Notes: generated by a model from the letters alone, not told the origin. Positions 34,843 through 42,810 are shown, numbered from the stretch's first letter. The stretch is 64,000 bases of DNA from Eubacteriales bacterium (GCA_030536755.1 JAUNPJ010000006.1:1-64000), one strand, 5' to 3'. Program-made: numbers and translations.

Positions 34843-35442
34843 ATGCAGAATGAATATGAATCGGAAGAATGGAGCAGAATGGGCTATCTGCATCCGGGGC
34901 AGGAGCAGGGAGCCCGGCGTCTGGCTGAGTTGGAACTGCAGTACAGGATCGTGAAAGAAGGATATTTCCTGAATGTGTGCTGCGGAGACGGCCAGGGCAT
35001 GGAATGGTTTCATTCTTATGCAAATCGAAGATATGGGGTAGATAAATCGTTTGATTTGCTGGCGAAAGCGAGAAAAAGGCAGCCCGGGCTGCAGTGGATA
35101 CAGGCAGATGTTACAGGCCATCTGCCTTTTGAAAATGAGTGGGCAGCTGCGGTGCTGTGTGAATGCTGTCTCTCTATGTTTGGAGAGAAGAAACAGTTTG
35201 TATTGGGGGAACTAAAAAGAATATTGAAAAAGGATGGTCTTTTGCTGGTAGCAGATCTGGAATGGGAGGAAGGCATACAATTGGAGTCTTTTTCCTTATT
35301 ACATGAGGAGCAGCATCCGGAGTGGGTAAAGGAATTTGCTGCTCGATGGCTTTGGGAGAATGGAACGCTGCCTTCCTGCTGTTCGGGAACTGGTAAAAGC
35401 AAAAGACTGCCCGGATATTTTCTGGCAGTTTACAGGAGGTGA
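34843..35442 (+). CDS. SAM-dependent methyltransferase of the Mo cassette (DVU_1556-like)
   Basis: A 199-residue class I methyltransferase from the ATG at 34843; an ATG at 34810 inside the previous gene is possible. Motif I is unusual, NVCCGDGQG in place of LDLGCGxG, followed by YGVDKSFDLLAKARKR (SAM ribose Asp) and IQADVTGHLPFENEWAAAVLCECCLSMF. Two Cys clusters (CC in motif I and CECC in motif IV) suggest a thiol or metal-related function and not simple small-molecule methylation. It fits the DVU_1556 family. The next gene starts 4 bp after its stop with AGGAGGTGAGGCT overlapping the end. Confidence 0.78.
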   Translation: MQNEYESEEWSRMGYLHPGQEQGARRLAELELQYRIVKEGYFLNVCCGDGQGMEWFHSYANRRYGVDKSFDLLAKARKRQPGLQWIQADVTGHLPFENEWAAAVLCECCLSMFGEKKQFVLGELKRILKKDGLLLVADLEWEEGIQLESFSLLHEEQHPEWVKEFAARWLWENGTLPSCCSGTGKSKRLPGYFLAVYRR

Positions 35443-35446
35443 GGCT

Positions 35447-35881
35447 ATGCAGGATATGGAAACACGCTTTATGGAGCTTGCATCCATGGGGTTTGAATGC
35501 AGTCAGATTCTGATGATGCTGTTTCTGGAGATGGAAGGAAGAGAAAATCCGGATCTGATCCGTGCAATGGGCGGTCTGACCGGTGGAATGGGAAGAACCG
35601 GAGGATGCTGCGGTGCTTTGACAGGCGGTGCAGCCGTGCTTGGCTATTTTACCGCGCGCGGTGAGTACGAGGAAATGGAGCATGAAAAAAGCAGAGAAAT
35701 TATTGCTTCCTATGTACAGTGGTTTGAGGAAACATGGGGAGCGGAATATGGCGGCTGTAATTGCCGGGATATCATCGGCGGTGATTACTCCAAATGTCTT
35801 CTTGTCTGCGCACCGATCGTACAGGAATGCTTTGAAAAAATCATGGAACTTTTGACGGAATATGAGATACTAGTGTATTAA
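35447..35881 (+). CDS. C_GCAxxG_C_C family redox protein (DVU_1555-like)
   Basis: A 144-residue helical protein. The family motif is near the middle, GGMGRTGGCCGALTGGAAVLGY, given here as GGCCGALTGG; upstream is FECSQ and downstream are CNCRDIIGG and CLLVCAPIV, the remaining conserved cysteines. Such proteins bind a metal or a redox cofactor through the cysteines. In this cassette it fits the DVU_1555 subfamily. Start at 35447 after AGGAGGTGAGGCT; an earlier in-frame ATG lies inside the methyltransferase gene and is rejected. Confidence 0.82.
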   Translation: MQDMETRFMELASMGFECSQILMMLFLEMEGRENPDLIRAMGGLTGGMGRTGGCCGALTGGAAVLGYFTARGEYEEMEHEKSREIIASYVQWFEETWGAEYGGCNCRDIIGGDYSKCLLVCAPIVQECFEKIMELLTEYEILVY

Positions 35882-35894
35882 AAGAGGCTGAATA

Positions 35895-37070
35895 TTGGAA
35901 ACTACAGAGAAAAAAATATGGGCACTTCTTCTGTGCGCCGGACGATCTCGGAGAATGCAGGAATTCAAGCCGCTTCTGCCTCTTGGAGACAGAACGATTC
36001 TGGAGCATACAATCTCCAGATTCCAGGAGGCCGGGATTGACCGGATCATGGCAGTGACCGGGCACAGAAGAGAGGCGCTTGTACCTGTTCTGGAGAAAAA
36101 ACAGGTACAGGAAGTGTACAACGAAGAATATGCGGCCCGTGATATGTTTTACTCTGTCTGCACCGGAATCAGAGCAATATTAAAGCAGGAAAAGCCGGAG
36201 GGAATTCTGGTCTGTCCTGCAGATATTCCTCTGATTCATCCTTTTACGATCAGACAGGTCACAGAGACACGGAGACGGCAAAACGAGTCTGTGATCCAGC
36301 CTGTGTTTGGGGGAAAAGAAGGGCATCCGCTTTTTATAGGAGAAGAATTGCTGGATGTGCTTTTGAATTACACAGGGGATTGCGGACTTCAGGGATTTTT
36401 AAACTCCAGAGAGCACATTTGCCGCATAGAGGTACCGGATCGCTGTATTCTTTTTGATGCAGATGTGAGAGAAGATTATGAAAAACTGAAAAAGATGTAT
36501 GAAACCTGGGACGTTCCCGATGAACAGACCTGTGTGGCTGTCTGGGATTATGCTGCGACACCTGAAAATGTGCGAAGGCACTGCCGTTGTGTGGCAGATA
36601 CAGCGATGAAAATTGCAGACAGATGTCTTTCGAAGGTGACGGAAGAAAAAAGGGAGCTGTTTTTGCGTGAGGTGCTGGCCGGAGCACTGCTTCATGATGT
36701 ACTTCGAGTTGTGCCAAAACATGGAAAAGCAGGGGCTGAGCTTCTTCGGCAGATGGGATACAGCAAACCTGCGGATGTCACACAGGCGCATCAGAATCTG
36801 ATGAAAGGCAGACTTTTGGAAGAATTGAAGGGATTGGATTCCTCACAGAGTGATCGATTCTGGGAGCTGCTTCCCACGTTTGTGGTGTATGGAGCAGACC
36901 GTCTTGTGGAAAATGATAAGCCTTGTGATTATGAAGAAAAATCAAGGAAAAAGCGGCTGCGTTTCCAGAATGATCCGGAGGCGCTGCAGGCGCTGGAAAG
37001 TGACAGGGAACGTTTTTTGACTTGCAGAGAAGTATTGAAGGAGTGGATGGGATATGATTTATTTGAATAA
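35895..37070 (+). CDS. MocA-like NTP transferase fused to an HD domain (DVU_1551-like)
   Basis: 391 residues from a TTG start at 35895, supported by AGAGGC upstream and a complete N-terminus. Residues 5-190 are a MobA/MocA-type nucleotidyltransferase: LLLCAGRSRRMQEFKPLLPLGD, CPADIPLIHPF (metal site) and GKEGHPLF. Residues 210-391 are an HD phosphohydrolase-like domain with RRHCRCVADTAMKIA, LLHDVLRVVPKHGKAG and an AHQ segment. MocA adds CMP to molybdopterin to make MCD, the form used by this hydroxylase family, so this is a good candidate for making or recycling that cofactor. The HD half may hydrolyse a nucleotide intermediate. Confidence 0.82.
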   Translation: METTEKKIWALLLCAGRSRRMQEFKPLLPLGDRTILEHTISRFQEAGIDRIMAVTGHRREALVPVLEKKQVQEVYNEEYAARDMFYSVCTGIRAILKQEKPEGILVCPADIPLIHPFTIRQVTETRRRQNESVIQPVFGGKEGHPLFIGEELLDVLLNYTGDCGLQGFLNSREHICRIEVPDRCILFDADVREDYEKLKKMYETWDVPDEQTCVAVWDYAATPENVRRHCRCVADTAMKIADRCLSKVTEEKRELFLREVLAGALLHDVLRVVPKHGKAGAELLRQMGYSKPADVTQAHQNLMKGRLLEELKGLDSSQSDRFWELLPTFVVYGADRLVENDKPCDYEEKSRKKRLRFQNDPEALQALESDRERFLTCREVLKEWMGYDLFE

Positions 37071-38178
37071 CGCAGCCACATCCTGGCCGAAAGCGGAAGG
37101 GCTTGCCGCCTATATGGGCCGTGTGATCGATGGGATTCCTGTGCACGGAAGCAGAGCGACCGGAAACGGAGAGACTGTCGAAAGCATGAATGCCAGGCAG
37201 GAGCTGGCAAAACTTATGGGAATTTCGGATAGTACACGGATTTCCTACATGGAAAACGGAACACATGGATTAAATACGGCACTTCTTGGATATGCATGGA
37301 AGGAAGGGGATGTGATCCTGACCTCTGCGGCAGAACACAATTCCGTGCTTCGCCCTCTGTGGTGGCTGAAGAAGAACCGCGGTGTGGAGTATGTGATTTT
37401 GCCGGTGCAGGAGGATGGACGTATCAAAATGAAATGCTTTCAGGATGCACTGCAGCAGTATCATCCGAAAGTGGTGGTGATCACGCATGCGTCAAATGTG
37501 ACGGGAGCGGTTAATCCACTGGAGGAGATTACAGCGCTTGCCCACGAAGCGGGGTCAGTGGTGCTGGCAGACGCATGTCAGAGTCTTGGAATCGTTCCAG
37601 TGCTGCCGCAGCAGTGGGGCGTAGATATGCTGGCATTTACCGGACATAAATATCTGCTTGGTCCGCAGGGGACAGGCGGTCTCTATGTACGTGAGGGAAT
37701 TACGTTAGATCCTGTGGTGACAGGCGGAACCGGTATTTTTTCGGATGAGGAAGAAATGCCATCGCAAATGCCGCTTCGTCTGGAAGCTGGTACACAGAAC
37801 GAACAGGGCTTTCAGGGGCTTGGCTGGTCGGTGAACTGGCTGAACAATCATCCGCTGAATACGGCAAAGCTGCAGGCGTGGTTTGAGGAACTCGAAGAGT
37901 CACTGCAGGGGCTTGGTGTGCGCATCATACCGGTGAGGGGAACGCGCACGCCTGTGCTGTCGTTTACGGTTCCCGGATATACGCCGGAAGAAATCGGAGA
38001 TATTCTTTATGGAAGCTATGACATTATCTGCCGGACGGGGCTGCACTGTGCACCGCTGATTTTGCCATATCTTGGACTGGGGAAGCAGGGAAGTGTGCGA
38101 ATCAGTATGTCCAGGTTTACCACAAGGGCGGAACTGGAGGCATTTTTGCAGGCGATAAAGGAGATTGTAAGTGAGTGA
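37054..38178 (+). CDS. Class V aminotransferase-fold PLP enzyme (cysteine desulfurase-like)
   Basis: A 374-residue NifS/SufS-like enzyme. It begins MIYLNNAATSWPK, has the PLP Asp in VLADACQSLG (about 171-180) and the PLP lysine K199 in TGHKYLLGPQG. A conserved Cys lies in CRTGLHCAPL near the C-terminus, where SufS/CsdA carry the catalytic persulfide Cys. It could deliver the terminal sulfido ligand to molybdenum, as XdhC-linked desulfurases do; this is inference. It overlaps the preceding gene by 17 nt and the next by 8. Confidence 0.85.
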   Translation: MIYLNNAATSWPKAEGLAAYMGRVIDGIPVHGSRATGNGETVESMNARQELAKLMGISDSTRISYMENGTHGLNTALLGYAWKEGDVILTSAAEHNSVLRPLWWLKKNRGVEYVILPVQEDGRIKMKCFQDALQQYHPKVVVITHASNVTGAVNPLEEITALAHEAGSVVLADACQSLGIVPVLPQQWGVDMLAFTGHKYLLGPQGTGGLYVREGITLDPVVTGGTGIFSDEEEMPSQMPLRLEAGTQNEQGFQGLGWSVNWLNNHPLNTAKLQAWFEELEESLQGLGVRIIPVRGTRTPVLSFTVPGYTPEEIGDILYGSYDIICRTGLHCAPLILPYLGLGKQGSVRISMSRFTTRAELEAFLQAIKEIVSE

Positions 38179-38467
38179 CCGTTTGAGATGTGAGAAAGTA
38201 GATAACTGTTTTGCAAATGCCAGAACGTATCGCTATTGGATGCCGTTTGCTCTGGATGAGGAGAAGGTATCTTTTCTGGGGCAGATGGGTGAGTTATTTG
38301 TAAAGAAAAATTTGAGACGTCCTTTTTTCCGGATTGAGACGGACAGAGGTGTACAGATGAAAGGGATTTTCGGGGACAAGTCCATGAAGGTCAGTTTCCC
38401 GGAAGAACGCTGGGAGGAGGAACAGAAATTATGGGAGCAGAAGATGGAAGAAATGATGGAAGAATGA
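38171..38467 (+). CDS. Small hypothetical protein of the Mo cassette
   Basis: A 98-residue protein with a GTG start at 38171 overlapping the PLP gene end. It begins MSDRLRCEKVDNCFANARTY. It has two Cys near the N-terminus, a beta-rich middle (FFRIETDRGVQMKGIFGDKSMKV in pieces) and a very acidic, Glu/Met-rich helical tail. I do not recognise it. Overlaps with both neighbours (8 nt, then an ATGA overlap) show it is a real member of the operon. Confidence 0.65.
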   Translation: MSDRLRCEKVDNCFANARTYRYWMPFALDEEKVSFLGQMGELFVKKNLRRPFFRIETDRGVQMKGIFGDKSMKVSFPEERWEEEQKLWEQKMEEMMEE

Positions 38468-39894
38468 TCAGGCAGACCGAGAGTGTCTGCCCTGTTTGTC
38501 TGCAAAAAATAAAAGCAGACATTGTTGCTTATGAAGATGAAGTGTATATGGAAAAGACCTGTGAGGAACATGGATTTTTTCAGACTCTGATCTGGAAAGG
38601 TGCACCGGACTATGAGAACTGGGAAAATCAGAAGCTTCCTTCGGTGCAGAAAAATCCGGCTATGCAAGTGGAGAAAGGCTGTCCGTATGACTGCGGGCTT
38701 TGTCCGGAACACAGGCAGCATACCTGCTGTGTTCTTCTGGAGGTAACCAATCGGTGCAACCTCAATTGTCCAGTCTGCTTTGCGAGAGCAGGAGAAGGGG
38801 ATGAGGTGAAAGAACCGTCGCTTGCGGAAATCGGGGAATGGTATGATTCGATGATGGCCTGCGGCGGTCCGTTTAACATTCAGCTTTCCGGAGGGGAACC
38901 TTCGGTTCGCGATGACCTGGAGGATATCATCCGTCTTGGAAAAGAAAAGGGATTTACGTTTTTCCAGATGAATACGAATGGAATCCGCCTTGCAAAGGAA
39001 CCGGAATATGCGGTACGCCTGAAAGCGGCAGGGCTCAGCTGTGTCTTTTTGCAGTTTGATGGTGTACGTGAAAATGCCTATGAGATTTTTCGCGGAAGAA
39101 AACTGCTGGATGTAAAGAAAGAGGCGATTAAGAATTGCAAAAAAGCAAATCTTGGTGTAGTATTGGTTCCAGTGATCGCGAAAGGTGTCAATGAAGACCA
39201 GGTGGGTGAAATTCTGGAGTTTGCGCTGGAACAGATGCCGGCAGTGCGCGGTGTACATTTCCAGCCGCTAAGCTTTTTTGGCCGCTATGAGCCGGGAAAA
39301 GAGAAAGATCGTTTTACGCTTCCGCAGCTTCTGCAGGCGATTGAAGCGCAGACAGATGGAAAAATGAAAATCAGTAATTTCACACCGGCAGGCGCTGAAA
39401 ATGCTTACTGTTCTTTCAGCGGAAATTTTATGAAAACAGAGGATGGGCAGCTCCGGCCGTGGAATCAATCGGCTGGCTGTGGATGCGGTGCACCTGTGGA
39501 GGAAACCCCGGATGCGGGAGAAGCTGCAAAAAAAGCACAGCAGTTTGTCGCACGCAGATGGGCGGCAAGTGAAGAAGAAAGCTGCTGCTGTGGAGAACCG
39601 GAGCCCGCTGAAGAGAGTTGCTGCTGCTGTGGAGAACCGAAGCCAGCCGAGGAAAACTGCTGCTGTGGAGAGGAAGCGTATGATACAAGTTCTCTGGATG
39701 CTTTTTTGAAGAGAGTCGACCAGTATACGCTGGCAGTCTCTTCGATGGCGTTTATGGATGCCTGGAACCTGGATCTGGAACGCCTGCGCGATTGTTATAT
39801 TCATGTAGTGGCTAGAAAAAATAACATACGTTTGATTCCGTTTTGTGCTTATAATCTGACAGCAGCAGACGGAACAGCATTATACAGGGAGTAG
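38464..39894 (+). CDS. Radical SAM protein with Cys-rich repeat insertion (TrsS-like)
   Basis: 476 residues from the ATG at 38464, which overlaps the previous stop (ATGA). The radical SAM motif CNLNCPVC has C98, C102 and C105, with LSGGEPSVRDDL and NTNGI downstream. Extra Cys sites lie upstream: C9/C12 and CPYDCGLC (73-80), suggesting auxiliary clusters or zinc. At about 369-405 there is a Cys-rich insertion made of three imperfect repeats of ESCCC(C)GEP-x-PAE. The family I recall as radical SAM (seleno)protein TrsS includes Sec-containing members; here the equivalent residues are Cys and no in-frame UGA is present. The reaction is unknown. Confidence 0.8.
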   Translation: MIRQTESVCPVCLQKIKADIVAYEDEVYMEKTCEEHGFFQTLIWKGAPDYENWENQKLPSVQKNPAMQVEKGCPYDCGLCPEHRQHTCCVLLEVTNRCNLNCPVCFARAGEGDEVKEPSLAEIGEWYDSMMACGGPFNIQLSGGEPSVRDDLEDIIRLGKEKGFTFFQMNTNGIRLAKEPEYAVRLKAAGLSCVFLQFDGVRENAYEIFRGRKLLDVKKEAIKNCKKANLGVVLVPVIAKGVNEDQVGEILEFALEQMPAVRGVHFQPLSFFGRYEPGKEKDRFTLPQLLQAIEAQTDGKMKISNFTPAGAENAYCSFSGNFMKTEDGQLRPWNQSAGCGCGAPVEETPDAGEAAKKAQQFVARRWAASEEESCCCGEPEPAEESCCCCGEPKPAEENCCCGEEAYDTSSLDAFLKRVDQYTLAVSSMAFMDAWNLDLERLRDCYIHVVARKNNIRLIPFCAYNLTAADGTALYRE

Positions 39895-39899
39895 AGACT

Positions 39900-41150
39900 A
39901 TGGAACAGATTCCGGTAAGTGTACTGGACCGTTGGATTGGAAGAAAACATTTTTCTTCTGAAGAATTGTCCAAAGAACAGCTTGCAGAGTACCAGATAAA
40001 AAAAATTTCAGAAACCATAAAAATGGCAAAGGAGAACAGCCCTTTTTACAGAGAAACGTATCAGGACCTTCCGCTGCCGGAAACGATGGAGGATTTCAAA
40101 AAATATCCATTGATGGATGGAGATGATCTGATTCGTGACGGGGGAAAAATGTTGTGTGTATCCCAGCGGGATATTCAAAGAGTTGTGACGCTCAGTACGT
40201 CTGGAACAACGAAAAGTCCAAAAAGAATTTATTTTACACAGCAGGATCAGGAGCTGACAATCGACTTTTTTGCTTATGGAATGGAAGAGGTGACCGCAAA
40301 AGGTGAGCGGGTCGCGATATGCCTGCCGTGGAAAAGCGAAGGCTGTGTGGGCGATCTGCTGATGCGCGGACTGCAAAGAAGGGAAATTCAGGGCGTGGGT
40401 GTCGGCCTGATTGAAAATCTGCACAAGGCTGCGGATTGTATGATCCGAAATCATACCCAGGCAGCGGTAGCAATACCCACGCAGCTCCTTGCTTTGATGG
40501 AGTATGTAAAGAGACAGAAGATGGAATTGCCTTTAAAGCGTGTGCTGACCAGCACCGATCTTCTTTCTGATTCTGTGCGTCAGAGACTGGAAGCGTTTGG
40601 GCTTGAGGTGTTTGACCATCTCGGTATGACAGAATGCGGACTTGGAGTGGCGTTGGAGTGTAAGGCGCATCAGGGCATGCATATTCGGGAAAATGATCTG
40701 TATCTGGAAGTGGTGGATCTGGAAGGAAAGCCTGTGCCGGACGGCAGATTCGGGGAACTTGTCATGACAACACTGACAAGAAACGGAATGCCTCTGATTC
40801 GCTACCGGATGGGGGATCGGGCAAGGATCCTGTCCGGCAATTGCTCCTGCGGCAGTGTTCTTCGTCGTGTGGAAGTGACGGGACGGCTGGGAGAAAGAAC
40901 CTTCCGAGGCTGGGGCATTCGCCAGTGGGATGAATTTCTGTTCTCCTTTCCGGAAGTTTTGGATTATCAGTTGGTGCAGAAGCCAAACAGAAGCTGGAGT
41001 CTGATCCTGGAAGGCTTTGATGCATTGTCGCCAAAGACGGCAATGACCATTCGTGAGAAAACGATGGGGGTACAGATTGAGTGCAGACAATGGGAAGGTC
41101 AGCTTCCGGTCTATACTGGAAAACGCTGCATTCATTACAGGGAGGTATAG
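39900..41150 (+). CDS. AMP-dependent CoA ligase-like enzyme (DVU_1553 / PaaK-like)
   Basis: A 416-residue adenylate-forming enzyme related to phenylacetate-CoA ligase. The ATP loop is STSGTTKSPKRIYFTQQD (about 98-115), with DHLGMTECGLGVALEC (about 238-253) and RYRMGDRARIL (about 300-310) as the next adenylation motifs. It may adenylate a carboxylate or a cofactor part for the cassette. The start at 39900 follows GGGAGTAGAGACT, 5 bp after the radical SAM gene. The substrate is not predictable from sequence. Confidence 0.82.
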   Translation: MEQIPVSVLDRWIGRKHFSSEELSKEQLAEYQIKKISETIKMAKENSPFYRETYQDLPLPETMEDFKKYPLMDGDDLIRDGGKMLCVSQRDIQRVVTLSTSGTTKSPKRIYFTQQDQELTIDFFAYGMEEVTAKGERVAICLPWKSEGCVGDLLMRGLQRREIQGVGVGLIENLHKAADCMIRNHTQAAVAIPTQLLALMEYVKRQKMELPLKRVLTSTDLLSDSVRQRLEAFGLEVFDHLGMTECGLGVALECKAHQGMHIRENDLYLEVVDLEGKPVPDGRFGELVMTTLTRNGMPLIRYRMGDRARILSGNCSCGSVLRRVEVTGRLGERTFRGWGIRQWDEFLFSFPEVLDYQLVQKPNRSWSLILEGFDALSPKTAMTIREKTMGVQIECRQWEGQLPVYTGKRCIHYREV

Positions 41151-41152
41151 AA

Positions 41153-41716
41153 TTGAAGCTGGTACTGTATCGACATGGAGAAACGACTTTGTCATGTGGA
41201 GAAAAAAGATTTCTTGGAACGACGGACTGCTCTCTCACCCAACGGGGAAGAGAGCAGGTGCGTGAGGCTGCCATGCAGTATGAGGGCAAACCAAGGCGAA
41301 TCTACTGCAGTCCCAGCATGCGCTGCAGGGAAAGTGCGCAGATTTTTGCGGATGTGCTGTCCAAACGCCAGCAACTGCCGGAAATCATCTACAGGGAACG
41401 CCTTCGGGAAATTCATATGGGAGAATGGGACGGAAAAACATTCTCAGAGGTAAAAGCAGTGTATCCGGATGCTTATGAAGAACGGGGAGGTAATCTGGTA
41501 CATTTTCGTGTACCCGGAGGCGAGACGTTTCTGGAAGTGCAGAAGAGAGCAGTCGCAGAGATCAAGCAGATCAGGAAAGAGGAAGAGGGAGAGATTCTGG
41601 TCATGACGCACCATGGTGTGATTCGGACACTTCGCTGTCATTATCAGGACATTCCGCTCTCAAAACTGATGGAATGGAAATTGGGGTATGGCCAATGCTG
41701 TATCCTAAACATATAA
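41153..41716 (+). CDS. Histidine phosphatase family protein (CobC/phosphoglycerate mutase-like)
   Basis: 187 residues from a TTG start at 41153 directly after GGAGGTATAGAA; ATG choices upstream lie within the ligase gene. It begins with the catalytic LVLYRHGET (His and Arg of the RHG motif), followed by YCSPSMRCRESAQIF, LREIHMGEWDG and VMTHHGVIRTL with the second catalytic His. The pattern resembles CobC (alpha-ribazole phosphatase). As last gene of the cassette it could remove phosphate from a nucleotide-like cofactor intermediate. It lies 2 bp after the ligase gene. Confidence 0.85.
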   Translation: MKLVLYRHGETTLSCGEKRFLGTTDCSLTQRGREQVREAAMQYEGKPRRIYCSPSMRCRESAQIFADVLSKRQQLPEIIYRERLREIHMGEWDGKTFSEVKAVYPDAYEERGGNLVHFRVPGGETFLEVQKRAVAEIKQIRKEEEGEILVMTHHGVIRTLRCHYQDIPLSKLMEWKLGYGQCCILNI

Positions 41717-41775
41717 AAAACGAAACCTCCTGGATAATAAGATGGAAGGTGATTTCATCTATATATCAAGTGGAG

Positions 41776-41791
41776 GTCCCGTCAGAGAGGG
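41776..41791 (+). repeat. Second copy of the 16-mer GTCCCGTCAGAGAGGG
   Basis: Identical to 29486-29501 and in the same orientation, in the short region between the histidine phosphatase gene and the convergent regulator. It is followed by CGTTTTATTTT, so it may act here as a weak terminator hairpin (CCC/GGG). A single 16-mer pair can arise by chance in 64 kb; the position at both ends of the cassette is what makes it notable. Confidence 0.4.
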
Positions 41792-41795
41792 CGTT

Positions 41796-42728
41796 TTATT
41801 TTGTTGTCTCATCTGAAAACAATTCATGAAACAATTGTTCAGCTGTTTCATTCAGCTGTTCCTCAATTCTAAGAAATTTATCCAAAAATATTTTTCCATT
41901 TGTTGTTAAGCTGGAGGAACCGCCACTTGTTCCTCCGCTTTGGGTAGATATTAGTGGAAAGCCCAGAAAGCTTTCTGCTGTCTTTATGATCTTCCAGCCT
42001 TTGCTGTAAGATATATGCAGTTGTTTACAGGCAGTCTGCATAGAACCTGAGTGGGCAATCAGTTGCAGAAAGCGGGCTGTCTCACTCTGAAAAAAAGATT
42101 CTTCCCGATGAAATGATAGATTCACAGTGCAGTAGGTTGGAAGAGTTGCTCGCTGTTTTGCAAGCGAAAATCCTTCTTCAGTATCCAAAGCATGAATAAT
42201 ACCAGTATCTTCCACTGGGATCTCCTCCGTATACGGAGCTATCTGGGGAAGTTCCATGGCGGCACGAAGTCCTCCGTCTCCGGAATAAGCATCCAGAATC
42301 GGAAAAAGTGCCTTATCAATCAAAACAGGATGGCCTCGGCGTCCTTCAAAAGTAGGGCAGGCTGCTTTTGCTGTTGAGTTCAGCAGCTTTGAGATTGTCT
42401 TGGGCAGCAGGAGCGAGAACTTGGCCGGAAGAATGATGATTCGGTCACATAAACGCTCGATATACCGCAGACCCATCTGGATGCTCTCAAACATCTGCAT
42501 TTTCTCATAATCAGAATTGCGCAGACAAATCACATCCATACGTCCGATTTCTTTTTCCAGTGCATCGCCCTGTTCGCCGGTAACGACAACAATAGGTGAG
42601 ACACAGGAATGCTTCAGGGTTACGATCAATCTTCGGATTGTGGTAACTCCGTCTATTTTTTGGAGAGGCTGAAATAATTCAGCATCCTTTTGCCGTCCGG
42701 CGGCAAGAATAATGGCCCCTGTCTTCAT
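41796..42728 (-). CDS. MocA-like NTP transferase fused to a ModE-type DNA-binding domain
   Basis: 310 residues from the ATG at 42728 (AGGGAT 8 nt upstream; an ATG at 42734 is too close). Residues 1-190 are a MobA/MocA-like fold: MKTGAIILAAGRQKD, the central VVTGEQGDALEK, ILPAKFSLLLPKTI and CPTFEGRRGHPVLI. The usual acidic metal site (PxD) reads PAK here, so catalysis may be lost. Residues 210-270 are a ModE/LysR-type winged helix: LIAHSGSMQTACKQLHISYS, GWKIIKTAESFLGFPL, and STQSGGTSGGSSSLT. It is probably a molybdenum- or cofactor-responsive regulator of the neighbouring cassette, with the transferase domain acting as ligand sensor. Confidence 0.85.
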   Translation of the reverse strand: MKTGAIILAAGRQKDAELFQPLQKIDGVTTIRRLIVTLKHSCVSPIVVVTGEQGDALEKEIGRMDVICLRNSDYEKMQMFESIQMGLRYIERLCDRIIILPAKFSLLLPKTISKLLNSTAKAACPTFEGRRGHPVLIDKALFPILDAYSGDGGLRAAMELPQIAPYTEEIPVEDTGIIHALDTEEGFSLAKQRATLPTYCTVNLSFHREESFFQSETARFLQLIAHSGSMQTACKQLHISYSKGWKIIKTAESFLGFPLISTQSGGTSGGSSSLTTNGKIFLDKFLRIEEQLNETAEQLFHELFSDETTK

Positions 42729-42768
42729 AAGCATATCCCTAAAGTAATTTCATCAATTGTCTAGTAAT

Positions 42769-42797
42769 ATTATACAACAAAATAATCGTTATGTAAA
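42769..42797 (-). promoter_or_regulatory. Promoter of the NTP transferase-ModE fusion gene
   Basis: On the minus strand, TTTACA at 42797-42792 and TATAAT at 42774-42769 have 17-bp spacing, about 41 bp upstream of the start codon. The -35 lies inside the ModE-type palindrome, so self-repression is expected. Confidence 0.7.
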
Positions 42798-42810
42798 TAA
42801 AAAAATAACG
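42787..42810. promoter_or_regulatory. ModE-type operator palindrome
   Basis: CGTTAT (42787-42792), 12 bp, ATAACG (42805-42810), total 24 bp. This half-site sequence and spacing match the ModE operator as I remember it from Escherichia coli. The site covers the -35 box of the fusion gene. Confidence 0.65.

Noticed and set aside
38464-39894. In-frame UGA selenocysteine in the radical SAM gene or its neighbours
   Set aside because: All frames read through without UGA before the expected ends; positions that might be Sec in relatives are Cys here.
29532-41716. Purine/uric acid degradation cluster
   Set aside because: A xanthine dehydrogenase-like gene is present, but SsnA, YgeX/Y/W, YgfK-type and hydantoinase genes are absent; the accessory genes fit the Mop-associated cassette better.
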